64,000 bases of DNA from Aplectana chamaeleonis (lineage: Eukaryota > Nematoda > Chromadorea > Rhabditida > Cosmocercidae), in the NCBI GenBank assembly GCA_029168955.1, contig JAPDOI010000268.1:62001-126000 (forward strand). Reading direction: 5' to 3'. The position numbers and the translations under genes are program-made. The notes beneath the pieces are model-generated. The model did not search any database. It was not told the DNA's origin and worked only from the letters and a program-made list of their open reading frames with translations. Shown piece after piece: positions 1-9,090 of this stretch. Every line of letters begins with the position of its first letter. Within the stretch, counting starts at the first letter, position 1.

Positions 1-56
1 TGGCAAAATATCACAGTGATAAGGAGATTTCGACATGATAAGCGTGAACACTGCCT
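1..56. repeat. Right end of a TTAA-type inverted-repeat element, cut by the window edge
   Basis: The sequence GCGTGAACACTGCCT followed by TTGA matches the right terminus of the TTAA-bounded family seen complete at 13762-14240 and 30460-30948. The flanking tetranucleotide is TTGA instead of TTAA. The rest of the element lies left of the window. Confidence 0.55.
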
Positions 57-173
57 TTGAACGGCCGCGCCAGCCGCGGTTTAAATTTAATTCTTTTTTT
101 TTTGAGAAAACAAGCCACGGACCTAACTATACACACACTGTTTTACCACCAGGGCAAGCAGAGATGAGTACTC

Positions 174-655
174 ACGAGGTATCCTCTGGTTCCGAGTGAA
201 TTTTACTCCGTTCCATAAGAAGGTAAAGGCCAACCGAACATAGGTGGACACGACGCGGTCGCGTCACGGCTCTATAATTTTCTACGTTGTTATTCCGATT
301 TTGTTATATGTTGACCATCCGTGATGCTGTTTTTCTAATTCCTATTCCAGGCAGGTCCTCAACTGCTGACCTCTGGAAAAGGATGTTATGTGAATGAAGA
401 CACAACGCTCTCTTTTTTCTTTTATACCCTACTTTTTATCGATTGGTTATCATCAGTTTTGTTTACGAGAGCCGTGACGTGACCGCGTCGTGTCGAGCAA
501 TGTTCGGTTGGCCTTTAGGTTCTTATCTCCGTTCCCTCGCGCATTTTGCGGATCGAGGGCAAAGAGAGCGAGAAAGTGTGAGGAGAGGGTGATCCAGCAT
601 ACGCGCGCTGACGCACGCGATGAACGGAAATAAATTTCACTCGGAAACATAGGAT
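174..655. repeat. Foldback (MITE-like) inverted-repeat element
   Basis: The left arm (174-273) is the reverse complement, with mismatches, of two right-hand blocks: 468-530 (sharing GAGCCGTGAC and GTTCGGTTGGCC) and about 618-655 (sharing TTTCACTCGGAAAC and GGATAC). The right arm carries about 100 extra bases between these blocks (about 530-617), rich in GCGCG, so it is longer than the left arm. A related arm lies at 47725-47890. The element sits just upstream of the first recognisable transposase exon, so it may lie in a 5' intron or be an independent insertion. I see no clear target duplication. Confidence 0.7.
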
Positions 656-692
656 ACTTAGTTCAACTCACCGACATATGTATGTTTTTCAG

Positions 693-3049
693 TGGATCGA
701 CCGCCTTCAGTAGGCGCGAATGAAGAAGTCATTGAAGGAGAAGTACACCGTAGACCTTCGCCAGTGGCACAGGATGTGCCTGGAGAAGCAGTGCCGCGTA
801 GCCCCGCGCCAGTGGCACTGAACGTGATGCAGCAGCGTGATGTAGAAATCCGCCGTTACTTTGGTGTGCCCGACGTCAGCCAGCGTGGAACACATCCCGT
901 GTTGGTCTATCGCATACCAGGACAGAAGCTGACGTACAGCTTCTGCTTGCAACGAGTGAATAGAAATCCGAAGTCGTACCGCTGTATTGGGTGCAAGAAG
1001 GCCAACACCTTCACGAGGGTTCCAGTAAGTCACGTTTTAGCTGCGGGCATACGGTAGAAATATTATTGAAATAATTTGTAAGGTGATAAACAAGGTGGAG
1101 CTTGCTTCCGATCCTTGCATGCTCCGACACGTTTGTCTACCAAAGAGATGGCAGATGGAGAAAGGAAGGAGTAAAATGTATGAGGTGAGTACACATTATT
1201 GATCTTCGTTATGCAAGAATCTTTATAACATTCTTACAGAAGTGTCAAGAGTGGAGAGTAGAGACGCATGACGAGGAGGTAGCCAAAGCCGAATACCTGA
1301 GATTTTTGCGGGCCATCAAAAACGATAAGAACCTGAGTAAGTATCGCAAGATTTTTATAGACGGCAGAAAACCATTCGCGCATAGCCGAAATTTCGCGCG
1401 ATTTTAGGAATGAGTCTTAACTGCCTTTCCGGATCAGTGAGCAATATCAGTCGAAAATCCAGAAACTCCAAGAAATCAGTACCTTCAGAAATAAGGGCTT
1501 CTCCTGCGAGGGCAAAACTTTAAAAAGAATCTTGCAGCGACTGAGGAGAAGGATGCAACACTGGTTTACCTCCACAATTACACTAAGATGCGAAAAACCA
1601 TTATGAGGTGAGCCTCGATCCTCCTAAAATACGCATTCAACTTCGACAGTAAGCTTTTTGACAGGAACCTCAATTATCACGTAAACTGTGCCGTCACATG
1701 GAACAACGTGCCGCCCTAGTTATCACTGGATGGGGACGGCAACCGCTTCCTCCAGCACCGATCGGAAAATATGCACATATATGTATTTCTCTGATTCCAC
1801 GATAGCAGTTCGTTTCTACAAATTTCCTTTTTCGTGTAATCTTAGTAAATCTGACTTGGAATCAGAGGATATCTACACGACTAACAATAATCGCGTTTTA
1901 TTTCAGCTCGCACAACGCAATGTTCTGGATGCACTCATTGCGGACGGAGTGTTTTTCATGCACCCCAATCTGCGTGAGCGCAACGGTCAGTTGTACATTG
2001 TCCACGGAGTGTGCAACGGCAAGGTGGACGTCCCATTATTGTACGCAATCACCAATAAGAAGACCGAGGAGGCGTACAGCAGCATATGGAGCGCATTGAA
2101 GGATATTCACACACTTTCTTGCCCATTTTTATTGCTGTTGAGAATATTAACATTTTATCAGCACTGGAGTCGAACGGAGAAGCGCAGGACGTACGGGTTG
2201 CGTTGGATTTCGAGATGGCTTCAATCAAGGCGGTGAGACGGCATTTCCCGGGGGCAAGTGTAGAGGGGTGCTCGTTCCACCTGGCGCGCGCTTGGATTAG
2301 GAAGTGGGATTCCCTGGGTTTACGCAAGCATACTACAGGCAAGGGGCGCACTAGGAGGGTAAGGCGCTGGTGGAACATTCTTAAAAGAATATTTTTTCTC
2401 CCCCCACAGCTTAAGTAAGGGTGCGCGCACTGCGGGTAGTTCCCGTTCCTGAGGAACATCCAGCGCATGAAGGTTGTCTTTCTTTTTTTGGAGTATTTGC
2501 AGAACATTTGGTTTGACGGGCCATTCGCGGGGATGTGGAACAAGTGGGGAATGGATTTACTTTGAACCACTAACATCGCAGAGGGATACCATAGGTGAGA
2601 TTCCCTACAGGGTCGCCCTAAGTAATTCAATACATTTTTTTCAGCTTTCTTGGGGTAACGACGCGTAACAAAAGGCCGACGCTGCAGAAGCTGATAGAAG
2701 TTCTACAAGGGTACAACGTGGAGGCAGAGGCTAAGCTCAAGCACCATAAGCAGGTTTGCCAATCTCATAAGTAACTGCTATTGTTCTCACCAATGGAATG
2801 AATAACAGAAGCCAGCAGCACCAGTTTACCTACGCCCGAGGGACTCTCGTCGAAGGCGCCGAGTACAACGCGAAATGGGGCGATTCGAGGAGCTACTGCG
2901 ACAAACCCATCCTCGAACAGCAGGCATACGGTGGTACTGTCGCCGTATGTCCAGGTTTGTTTCAAGTAAGTCCAACTTATAAGAATTCGGCTGCTTTTGC
3001 ATATTGTGATGAAAGCCAAAAAAACTCCTTTCCAGTTTGCGATCAATAG
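693..3049 (+). pseudogene. MULE (Mutator-like) transposase gene with FLYWCH-like N-terminus, multi-exon and inactivated
   Basis: MULE transposases cut and paste DNA in the nucleus. The exons I can join are 693-1024, 1083-1184, 1240-1336, about 1437-1607, 1665-1782, 1907-about 2101, 2162-2594, 2645-2753, 2809-2965 and 3036-3049; reading phases agree at most junctions. The first exons resemble a FLYWCH zinc-binding domain (SYRCIGCKKA, then MLRHVC). The MULE core has DGVFFMHPN, QLYIVHGVCNGK, LLYAITNKKTEEAY, VALDFEMASIKAV, VEGCSFHLARAW, WFDGPFAGMWNKW and TTNIAEGYH. The last exons are basic (GIRWYCRRMSRFVS). Damage includes TAG at 1717-1719 where CAG is likely, TGA at 2563-2565 just before TTNIAEGYH where the family usually has Arg (CGA), frameshifts near 1540, 2412 and in the T-run at about 2485, and no recognisable donor after 2101. 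The start lies upstream and was not found. The family call is firm; exon 4 is the weakest. Confidence 0.85.
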
Positions 3050-4980
3050 CTGGAACAACGACCAAACTGCGAGACGAAACTTGATATTTTTGTGAAGTGG
3101 TTGGGACCTAGGGTGGGCGAAAATCTGACATGGAGAGGGACTACCCGCTTTTCTCACAATATGCAAATTAGTACAGCGATTTCGTCCTTTTCACTATTTG
3201 TAAAAGGGTAACGGACATATGAGACACTTGGTTGAGAGAAGTAGAAAAAAAACCAGGCAATCAAAACGCCGTCACCTAAAGCTTAAGACTCCAGAAATTT
3301 CGAAAAGTCTTTCGAACTTGGTGTCTCATTTTTTCATCGTTCGACGCAGATGTCCTGAAACTCGCCATATTGTACATAGTCGATGTAAATAAAATTATTG
3401 GTGCGTCTGTACATACTATTTTAACACCTTTTTCACTTGTTTATTTCCAGATTTTGTTTACGAGTGCACCAACCTATTTCAACGCAGAATGGATCACGTT
3501 TTGTTGGTTCGTGGCCCAAACGCTCTCCTTAGTGCCGACAGATATTACAACTCGAGTCAAAGTCCCTCCATAATAGCGAGGGCACCTTTTGAATAATTTT
3601 GATCAATAAATATTTTTTCCTTCTTGTTTGAGAGAATTGAAAGGTTTGTATGCGTTGCACTAGCCAGAGAAATGGAATAGTACGCTAACGAAAGCAAATT
3701 TCCTGGCTTGACGGATTGCATGGAAAGGATTAGGGTCTGCCACAAGGCACAAACTTTGCATTGTCTCACTTATCATAAATGGTTCATGAAATCATTAACA
3801 GATCATGAAAACCCTCCATGATTTAGCGAGTGAATGCATCTGAGAAGGTAGTGGGAAGGGTGAGTGGGTGTGGGGGGGGGGTAGGAATTGAACGATATAG
3901 AAAGTACTGCATGAAGAACTTTATCGCTCCGACGTATTCGTTCAAACGTAGGGCTGGTACGACGTGATTGACTTCACTTTCTAGATATGTATGTATGATT
4001 AGGGTTAATTTTATACAATAATTAAAGTTTTTAACTCACGCTTGTCTTAAAAGCGCAATAAATGATATGAAATTGCTGAAAAATTGTTGCTGCGGAGGTT
4101 TTCAAGAACGATGTCCAACAATCATTCATAGAACTGGAGAAATACTCTGATACCGTTACAAAAAAGCAACCAAAATAAAGTCGTTAGAACACTGCGTATG
4201 AAAAAGTTATAATTTTACGCAATTTTCAGCTAGGCTAGCGATTCTTACCAGTTTTTTCCTCGAAATCAACTTTCCAGCGAAACACATGAGCAAGGTTAAA
4301 AAAAAATAGTTTTCAAGGTCGCCACAATTGGAAACACTGATTTGTTCGCGAAAGCAGAAAAGGTGCAAAAATAGTTGGGGGGTTCTCGTGAGAATTGATT
4401 CAAGTTGGAAGCGATTGGTACCGCTTTCATAAATCGAAGTATCACGGAATTTCTATAAAAAATGCTTGATGACGATATCTATCAGGCATCTGATATATAC
4501 AGCACTTTTCATTTTCATGAATGAAACCTGAGCGCTTCCCCCTAGTTTTGTACCGTAGAAAAAAAAGAGGAAAAACAATGGATTTCTGTGATTTCCTTTC
4601 GCGGGATCGCAATGGATCAAATATGGCAGGTAAACACTAAATTCTGTGGAGTATTTGTGAGCGCAAACGAAAAAAGTTTGTTTATTTTTTTGATAACCCA
4701 TTGAAACTGTGCTTATCAACTATGATTGAAAGAATACGCCTAGTACGTGGAGGATTGAGACCGTTCCAGGTTGTATAGAATATAGAATCTAGGGAAAGTA
4801 CAGCATGAATAAAGCACCTAGAATAAATACGCTGACGTAGGTCGAAACTGGGCAGCCAATGTAATGAATAGGCCAACAATAATCGCTTCCGTAAAAACAG
4901 AAGGGGCGAAATCAAGCAGAAACCGAATAATATAGCCAGGGAGAGCCGGCGAGTGCCCTAGCGTTATGCAGAAAGTCGAT
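3050..4980. other. No gene recognised
   Basis: AT-rich sequence after the transposase. There is an AATAAA at about 3605-3610 and a G-run near 3872. The short open frames show no domain signature. I did not find a right-hand partner for the 174-655 arms, so the far end of the Mutator-like element is not defined. Confidence 0.5.
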
Positions 4981-5010
4981 ACAGGCACGCCGAGTGCAAC
5001 TCGTCTGAGA

Positions 5011-5097
5011 AACAGGCACTCATTCGCACAACTCGTCCGCGTCGAGGGGCGGAGTTGGGCCCACCCCTCTAGCTCCGCCTACAGAAGAGTGCCTGTT
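5011..5097. repeat. Imperfect hairpin
   Basis: AACAGGCACTC (5011-5021) is the exact reverse complement of GAGTGCCTGTT (5087-5097). A second, inner pairing (GGGGCGGAG with CTCCGCC) lies inside it, giving a long stem-loop. Confidence 0.6.
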
Positions 5098-5316
5098 CGG
5101 GCGCTCCCGGAGCTGCGCAGCATTCCGAAACCTACTTCGAAACATCCAGTCGTGCTGTCACGTCGACCTCGATTTCATCTAACTGGTTTTTTTCTCTTTT
5201 TTCTATTCTCCAACAAATTCCTTGATAACATTTTTTGGCTTCTACTTGGGCTTCCTGGGTTCTTGCAATGAACCGATTCTATTTTTTTTTCGGAGTTTAT
5301 CAACTACTTTCCTCAG

Positions 5317-5758
5317 ATTATGGACCCATATCGCTGTATCTGCCCAGAATGAGAGAAGAAGGTGCTTGGAAGAAGATTGGGAGCTTACTACCTTCAAGAG
5401 AAACAATTTTTTTCTGCGTCAGACTTGGAAAAGTGAAGGCACGATTCAAAAGGATGAACCGGCAACAGAAGGCAAGCTAGCCGAGTCGTTTCATGTCTAT
5501 GGCGACGTCTTTACCTCTAAGAGGGGGCTGAAGCAACACTTGGAATCTAAACACAGAGTAGCAGACCCGCCAGAAGAGGAGGAGGAGCAGGATTTGTTTG
5601 CAGAGTCCCCCCAGTGTTGCCTCTGCAATCGCAGTTTTCGCACACACAAGGATCTTAGCGAACATTGTCGTCAAAGTCATGCTGAAGAAGGTGCCGAAGG
5701 GAGATATCAAGACTTAAGTCATTATGATATGACTTTCGATAGCTCCGATTCCTACTAG
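5317..5758 (+). pseudogene. C2H2 zinc-finger coding segment, damaged
   Basis: An acceptor TTTCCTCAG ends at 5316 and is followed by MDPYRCICPE, which looks like the start of a zinc-finger protein. This frame hits TGA at about 5348. One frame over, an open frame runs to TAG at 5756-5758. Near its C-terminus is one good classical finger, CCLCNRSFRTHKDLSEHCRQSH, whose Cys-x2-Cys and His-x4-His are all present. Before it is a second finger-like unit, VFTSKRGLKQHLESKH, that keeps the spacing and histidines but has lost both cysteines. An acidic linker (EEEEEQD) separates them. The protein could be a host nucleic-acid-binding factor or an element-encoded zinc finger; the sequence does not decide. 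The frame change and missing cysteines point to a pseudogene. Confidence 0.55.
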
Positions 5759-5759
5759 G

Positions 5760-7660
5760 TGTGCTTACTTTGATACTTGTTGAACACATCCCCTAATAAT
5801 ATCAATACGCGTTTTTTTCAAGACTGGTTGAATAGCATGTGCACCCGCCATTGCACTTCCTTTTTTGTAGGTCGAATAAAAAAGAAAGCAGGTTCTACAC
5901 AAGGTAAGAGATCTTCTCGAACACATCGGCTCAAAACTCCCTTCCATTCCTAACATAGAGTCATTTCCTAACTACTCGCTTCTCGGCGAAATTCAGTCTG
6001 TCAGGTCAAGCAAGACATGGTGCTTCAGTGGTAGCGCCCTGTTATGCCCAATACAATTTTGGAGCAGCAATATCATCTCTAAGACCATTATCAAAGTTCA
6101 TTCTCGCGAAGGATGACATTGTAAAATCGATAAATATTAATAACCGTTTAAAATTGAAGTCGTCAGCGTGCCTTCGTCGTTACTTCTGCTTTCATTAAGC
6201 AACCTAGTTGCCTGAGCTGTTTCTGTCTTCTAGTTTACTTTACACTACCAACCCTCCATTAAATCTCACCAACGATCTTCGTCGTGGAAGTGGTGGTACG
6301 CCGCGACGCAGCACGCGCCGAGTGTTTCTCGCCGCGCGCGGCATACCACACTTCCCGCACTCGATTTTTTTTTGAATCGTTCCAGTTCCTCACCTGTGGA
6401 GTTTTCTCTATGTTCCTGTTTATATTCTTCTTTTGTTTTTTTATTTCCACTGGTAGAGTTTTTTAGTGGCAAGAAGCTTAACCACTGGGTTGAAAGCTGA
6501 CGCCACACCGCTCCTACTTTGGTAGATCCGCCTTCTCCATAGCATGTAGGGGTGTTATTAATTGTTAACTATTCTGTCAAGCTTCTCACTCGTTCTTGAG
6601 GACGGTGTTCATGCTAGCCCAGCTGATCTATCAATTGTTGCTGTCTAATCTTGTTCCCGTCGAAGGTTCAGCCATGTGCAGCATTCGGGATTGATTCATC
6701 ATTTGCCTTGTGCGATGCGTTCCCTGTGCTATCTAGATTACGCCAAATTTTGGTGCTTCTGTTCCAAGCATTCGCCAAGCAGGCCTCAAAAATTGAACTT
6801 GCTCACTGTTCTCTCGGGCCAACAGTAAGGGCACTGAATCGGACGTAAGCTATTTGTGCATGGAAAACGTGGGAAATGTAATAGGTCTGCATTCAATAGT
6901 CATGATGGACTGCTGTGGGCTTCGATTTTACCACTTCACCAAGCTTGAGGTTTCGCCCGTTGCCGTATGTGTCGGGAAGCCGGAGTCGTCTAGCCGCACC
7001 GAACCACCACGGATCGAGGACGAGAGAAAGCGAAAGAGGAAGAATAGCAGTGTGCGTTCTATTGAATTGCGGTTTAGAATTTTTTCAATCAAACTGACTG
7101 TTAGTGAGATCCTGAAGTAGATTGTACTTAATTTTGCAAATATCTATGCTCATCGATTTTGTTTTCAATTGTTAATATGATTACATCACGAATATGCCAC
7201 ATATGTAGTGGTGTTGTGGAGAACGATTTTGTAAAGTTACCAAAAGTTGAATTTTCACGCTTACCATACCCATATCCATTTGTTAGGTTGTACTGCTTTC
7301 TCTGATGTTTTTCTATACTGCTTTCTCATCTCTTAGATGATATCTTGCTTTGCTTTCTTTGTTATACGATTTCTGCTATTGTAGTTATAATTGTGAAGCG
7401 TGATCAATTGCTGCGATTAGGGAATAAAAATATATCTACCTCTTCTGGATCGAGTTCAGAATGTTCCCGTTGTAGTTGTGTGATGGGTGCAATATCCGAA
7501 CCGAAAGACCCCGCAGAGCAAATATAGCCACTTATACCCCAATTTGTGAAAATCCGTAAAACTCGATAATATCGATCGGTACCGGTTGATGATGTCTGTG
7601 AAATTGCCTCGATTTTGTGTAGAACTGTTCGTTTTTTCTGTACGCCGCATAAAACACTTT
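5760..7660. other. No gene recognised; one hairpin at 6286-6352
   Basis: The only structure I can support is an inverted repeat in which GGAAGTGGTGGTACGCCGCG (about 6287-6306) pairs with CGCGGCATACCACACTTCC (about 6336-6354). The remaining open frames are short and lack family signatures. An AATAAA near 5875 could serve the zinc-finger segment. Confidence 0.45.
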
Positions 7661-7676
7661 CGCGCGCAGTTTTGGT

Positions 7677-7722
7677 CTGTCGCAATAGAGCGCGCAACGG
7701 GGGAACCCTGCCAATCACAAAT
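7677..7722 (+). promoter_or_regulatory. CCAAT-containing upstream cassette, copy 1
   Basis: A block starting CTGTCGC and ending CCAATCACAAAT lies about 40 bases before the first in-frame ATG of H1 copy 1. The same block recurs at 8185-8230 and 8618-8663. CCAAT is at 7711-7715. A CCAAT box in a GC-rich setting suits an H1 promoter; promoter function is inferred from position and repetition. Confidence 0.5.
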
Positions 7723-7763
7723 GAGCTAGCAGCAGGATGCGCGCCCATTCGTATTCGATCGAT

Positions 7764-7994
7764 ATGGCTATCAGCTGTTCGATCGATATGGCTATCGATA
7801 TGGCTACTGCTCCGTCTGCCAACATATCCAAAGCACTTCCAGTTGTGAAGAAGGGCCCAATTCATCCGCCCTATACCGTCGTGATCCAGAAGGCCGTTCA
7901 GGAACTGCAGGAGAGGTGCGGCTCCTCGAAAGCCGCAATTTTGAACATGTTATTCTGCAACTATAACGTCGGCGGTATTGGAAACGTTTTGAAG
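7764..7994 (+). pseudogene. Linker histone H1, copy 1: exon 1 only
   Basis: Linker histone H1 binds nucleosomes at the dyad and compacts chromatin through a winged-helix globular domain. This exon encodes the first two-thirds of that domain: HPPYTVVIQKAVQELQERC, GSSKAAILNMLFCNYNVG and GNVLK. HPPY, the GSS-AI segment and the NYNVG turn are the family hallmarks. Three in-frame ATGs (7764, 7788, 7800) come from a small internal triplication of a TCGATATGGCTATC-like unit; any could be the start. The exon ends at a good donor (AAG then GTAAGG, 7995). An acceptor follows after exactly 54 bases (AG at 8047-8048), but the sequence beyond it soon reaches TAG and does not encode the rest of the domain. 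The second exon is therefore missing, and this copy cannot make an H1 as it stands. Confidence 0.8.
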
Positions 7995-8080
7995 GTAAGG
8001 TTTTCATGATTATCTTCTGCTATGGACCTTGTATAAGTAATTTTTTAGGCACATTTTTAGGTGAAATTCATCCGGCTTAT

Positions 8081-8330
8081 AAATAGGCTGGCAGCAGGTT
8101 TTTTTTTCAAATTTAATTAGATTGTGGTCAAGAAATATGAAATTTCTGGACCTGCGCAGGGTGCTACGTATAGAAAAATATCGTCTGTCGCGATGGAGCG
8201 CGCAACGGGGAAACCCTGCCAATCACAAATAGGCTGCCAGCAGGGTTTTTTTTTCGAATTTAATTAGATTGTGGTCAAGAAATATGAATTTTCTGGACCT
8301 CAGCAGGGTGCTACGTGTAAAAAAATAGGG
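8081..8330 (+). repeat. Tandem duplication between the two H1 copies
   Basis: A block of about 95 bases (from AAATAGGCTGGCAGCAGG through GGGTGCTACGT to AAAAATA) occurs at 8081-8180 and again at 8228-8330, separated by the second CCAAT cassette. The cassette-plus-block arrangement indicates local tandem duplication, probably part of the event that removed exon 2 of copy 1. Confidence 0.7.
8185..8230 (+). promoter_or_regulatory. CCAAT cassette, copy 2 (no gene attached)
   Basis: Same block as at 7677-7722, with CCAAT at 8219-8223. It is followed by the repeated non-coding block instead of an H1 start codon, so it appears orphaned. Confidence 0.45.
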
Positions 8331-8617
8331 GATAGCAAGAATAAAGGATTTTCTCCATAAGTAGGTTATCTGAACTCTAAATAATGCTGAATTGGGGAAA
8401 TTTTTATTGGCTGAGGGCGCTCTTTTCAAAATTCATAAGGTTTTTAGGAACACATTCAATGAGAATTGGACTCTAAAACATTGTGGACAATTAGCTCAGA
8501 GTCTACTCTATAGTTTCTGTGTAATTTCTCTGTTTTATGGAGAACTGTTCGCTTGACAGGCGCTTCTGTACGCCGCACAAAACATTTTCGCGCGCAGTAT
8601 GGGTCAGGGCGGATCGT

Positions 8618-8663
8618 CTGTCGCGATGGAGCGCGCAACGGGGAAACCCTGCCAATCACAAAT
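8618..8663 (+). promoter_or_regulatory. CCAAT cassette, copy 3
   Basis: Third copy of the block, with CCAAT at 8652-8656, about 42 bases before the ATG of H1 copy 2 (8705). Spacing to the start codon matches that of copy 1. Confidence 0.5.
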
Positions 8664-8704
8664 AGGGTGGCAGCAGGATGCGCGCTCATTCGTTTTCGAT
8701 CAAT

Positions 8705-9090
8705 ATGGCTGTCAGCACTGCTCCGACTGTCAACATGCCCAAAGCACTCCCAGTTGTGAAGAATGGCCCAAATCATCCGCCCTATACAGTCATGATCCAG
8801 AAGGCCGTCCGGAAACTGCAGGAGAGGTCCGGCTCCTCGAAAGCCGCGATTTCGAACATGTTATTCTGCAACTATAACGTCGGCGGAATTGGAAACGTAT
8901 CTAAGGCAAGGTTTTAATATTTATCTTCTGCTATAGGCTTTGTATAAGTACTCTCTTGGGTAAATGCTCACGATCGTTCGGCCATCAAGAAAGTGGTCGC
9001 GAAGGACTCCTCAAGCAGGTCAGCGGAGCTGGAGTCATTGGAAAGTTCAAGCTTAGCGATGGAACCTCTTCTGTCCCTAAGTTTGGCTAG
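8705..9090 (+). pseudogene. Linker histone H1, copy 2: both exons present, splice sites and frame damaged
   Basis: Exon 1 (8705-8905) starts MAVSTAPTVNMPKALPVV and carries HPPYTVMIQKAVRKLQERSG, SSKAAISNMLFCNYNVG and GNVSK. The intron (8906-8959) is 54 bases, the same as in copy 1, but its donor is GC and its acceptor is GG instead of AG. Exon 2 (8960-9090) completes the winged helix: VNAHDRSAIKKVVAK, then, after a one-base deletion near 9003-9006, LLKQVSGAGVIGKFKLSDG and SSVPKFG before TAG at 9088-9090. LKQ-GAG-GKFKL is the H1 beta-wing signature. No lysine/alanine-rich tail follows, so the tail is lost or the gene was unusual. With two non-canonical splice sites and a frameshift this copy is almost certainly inactive. 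Assembly error is the alternative for the frameshift. Confidence 0.82.
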
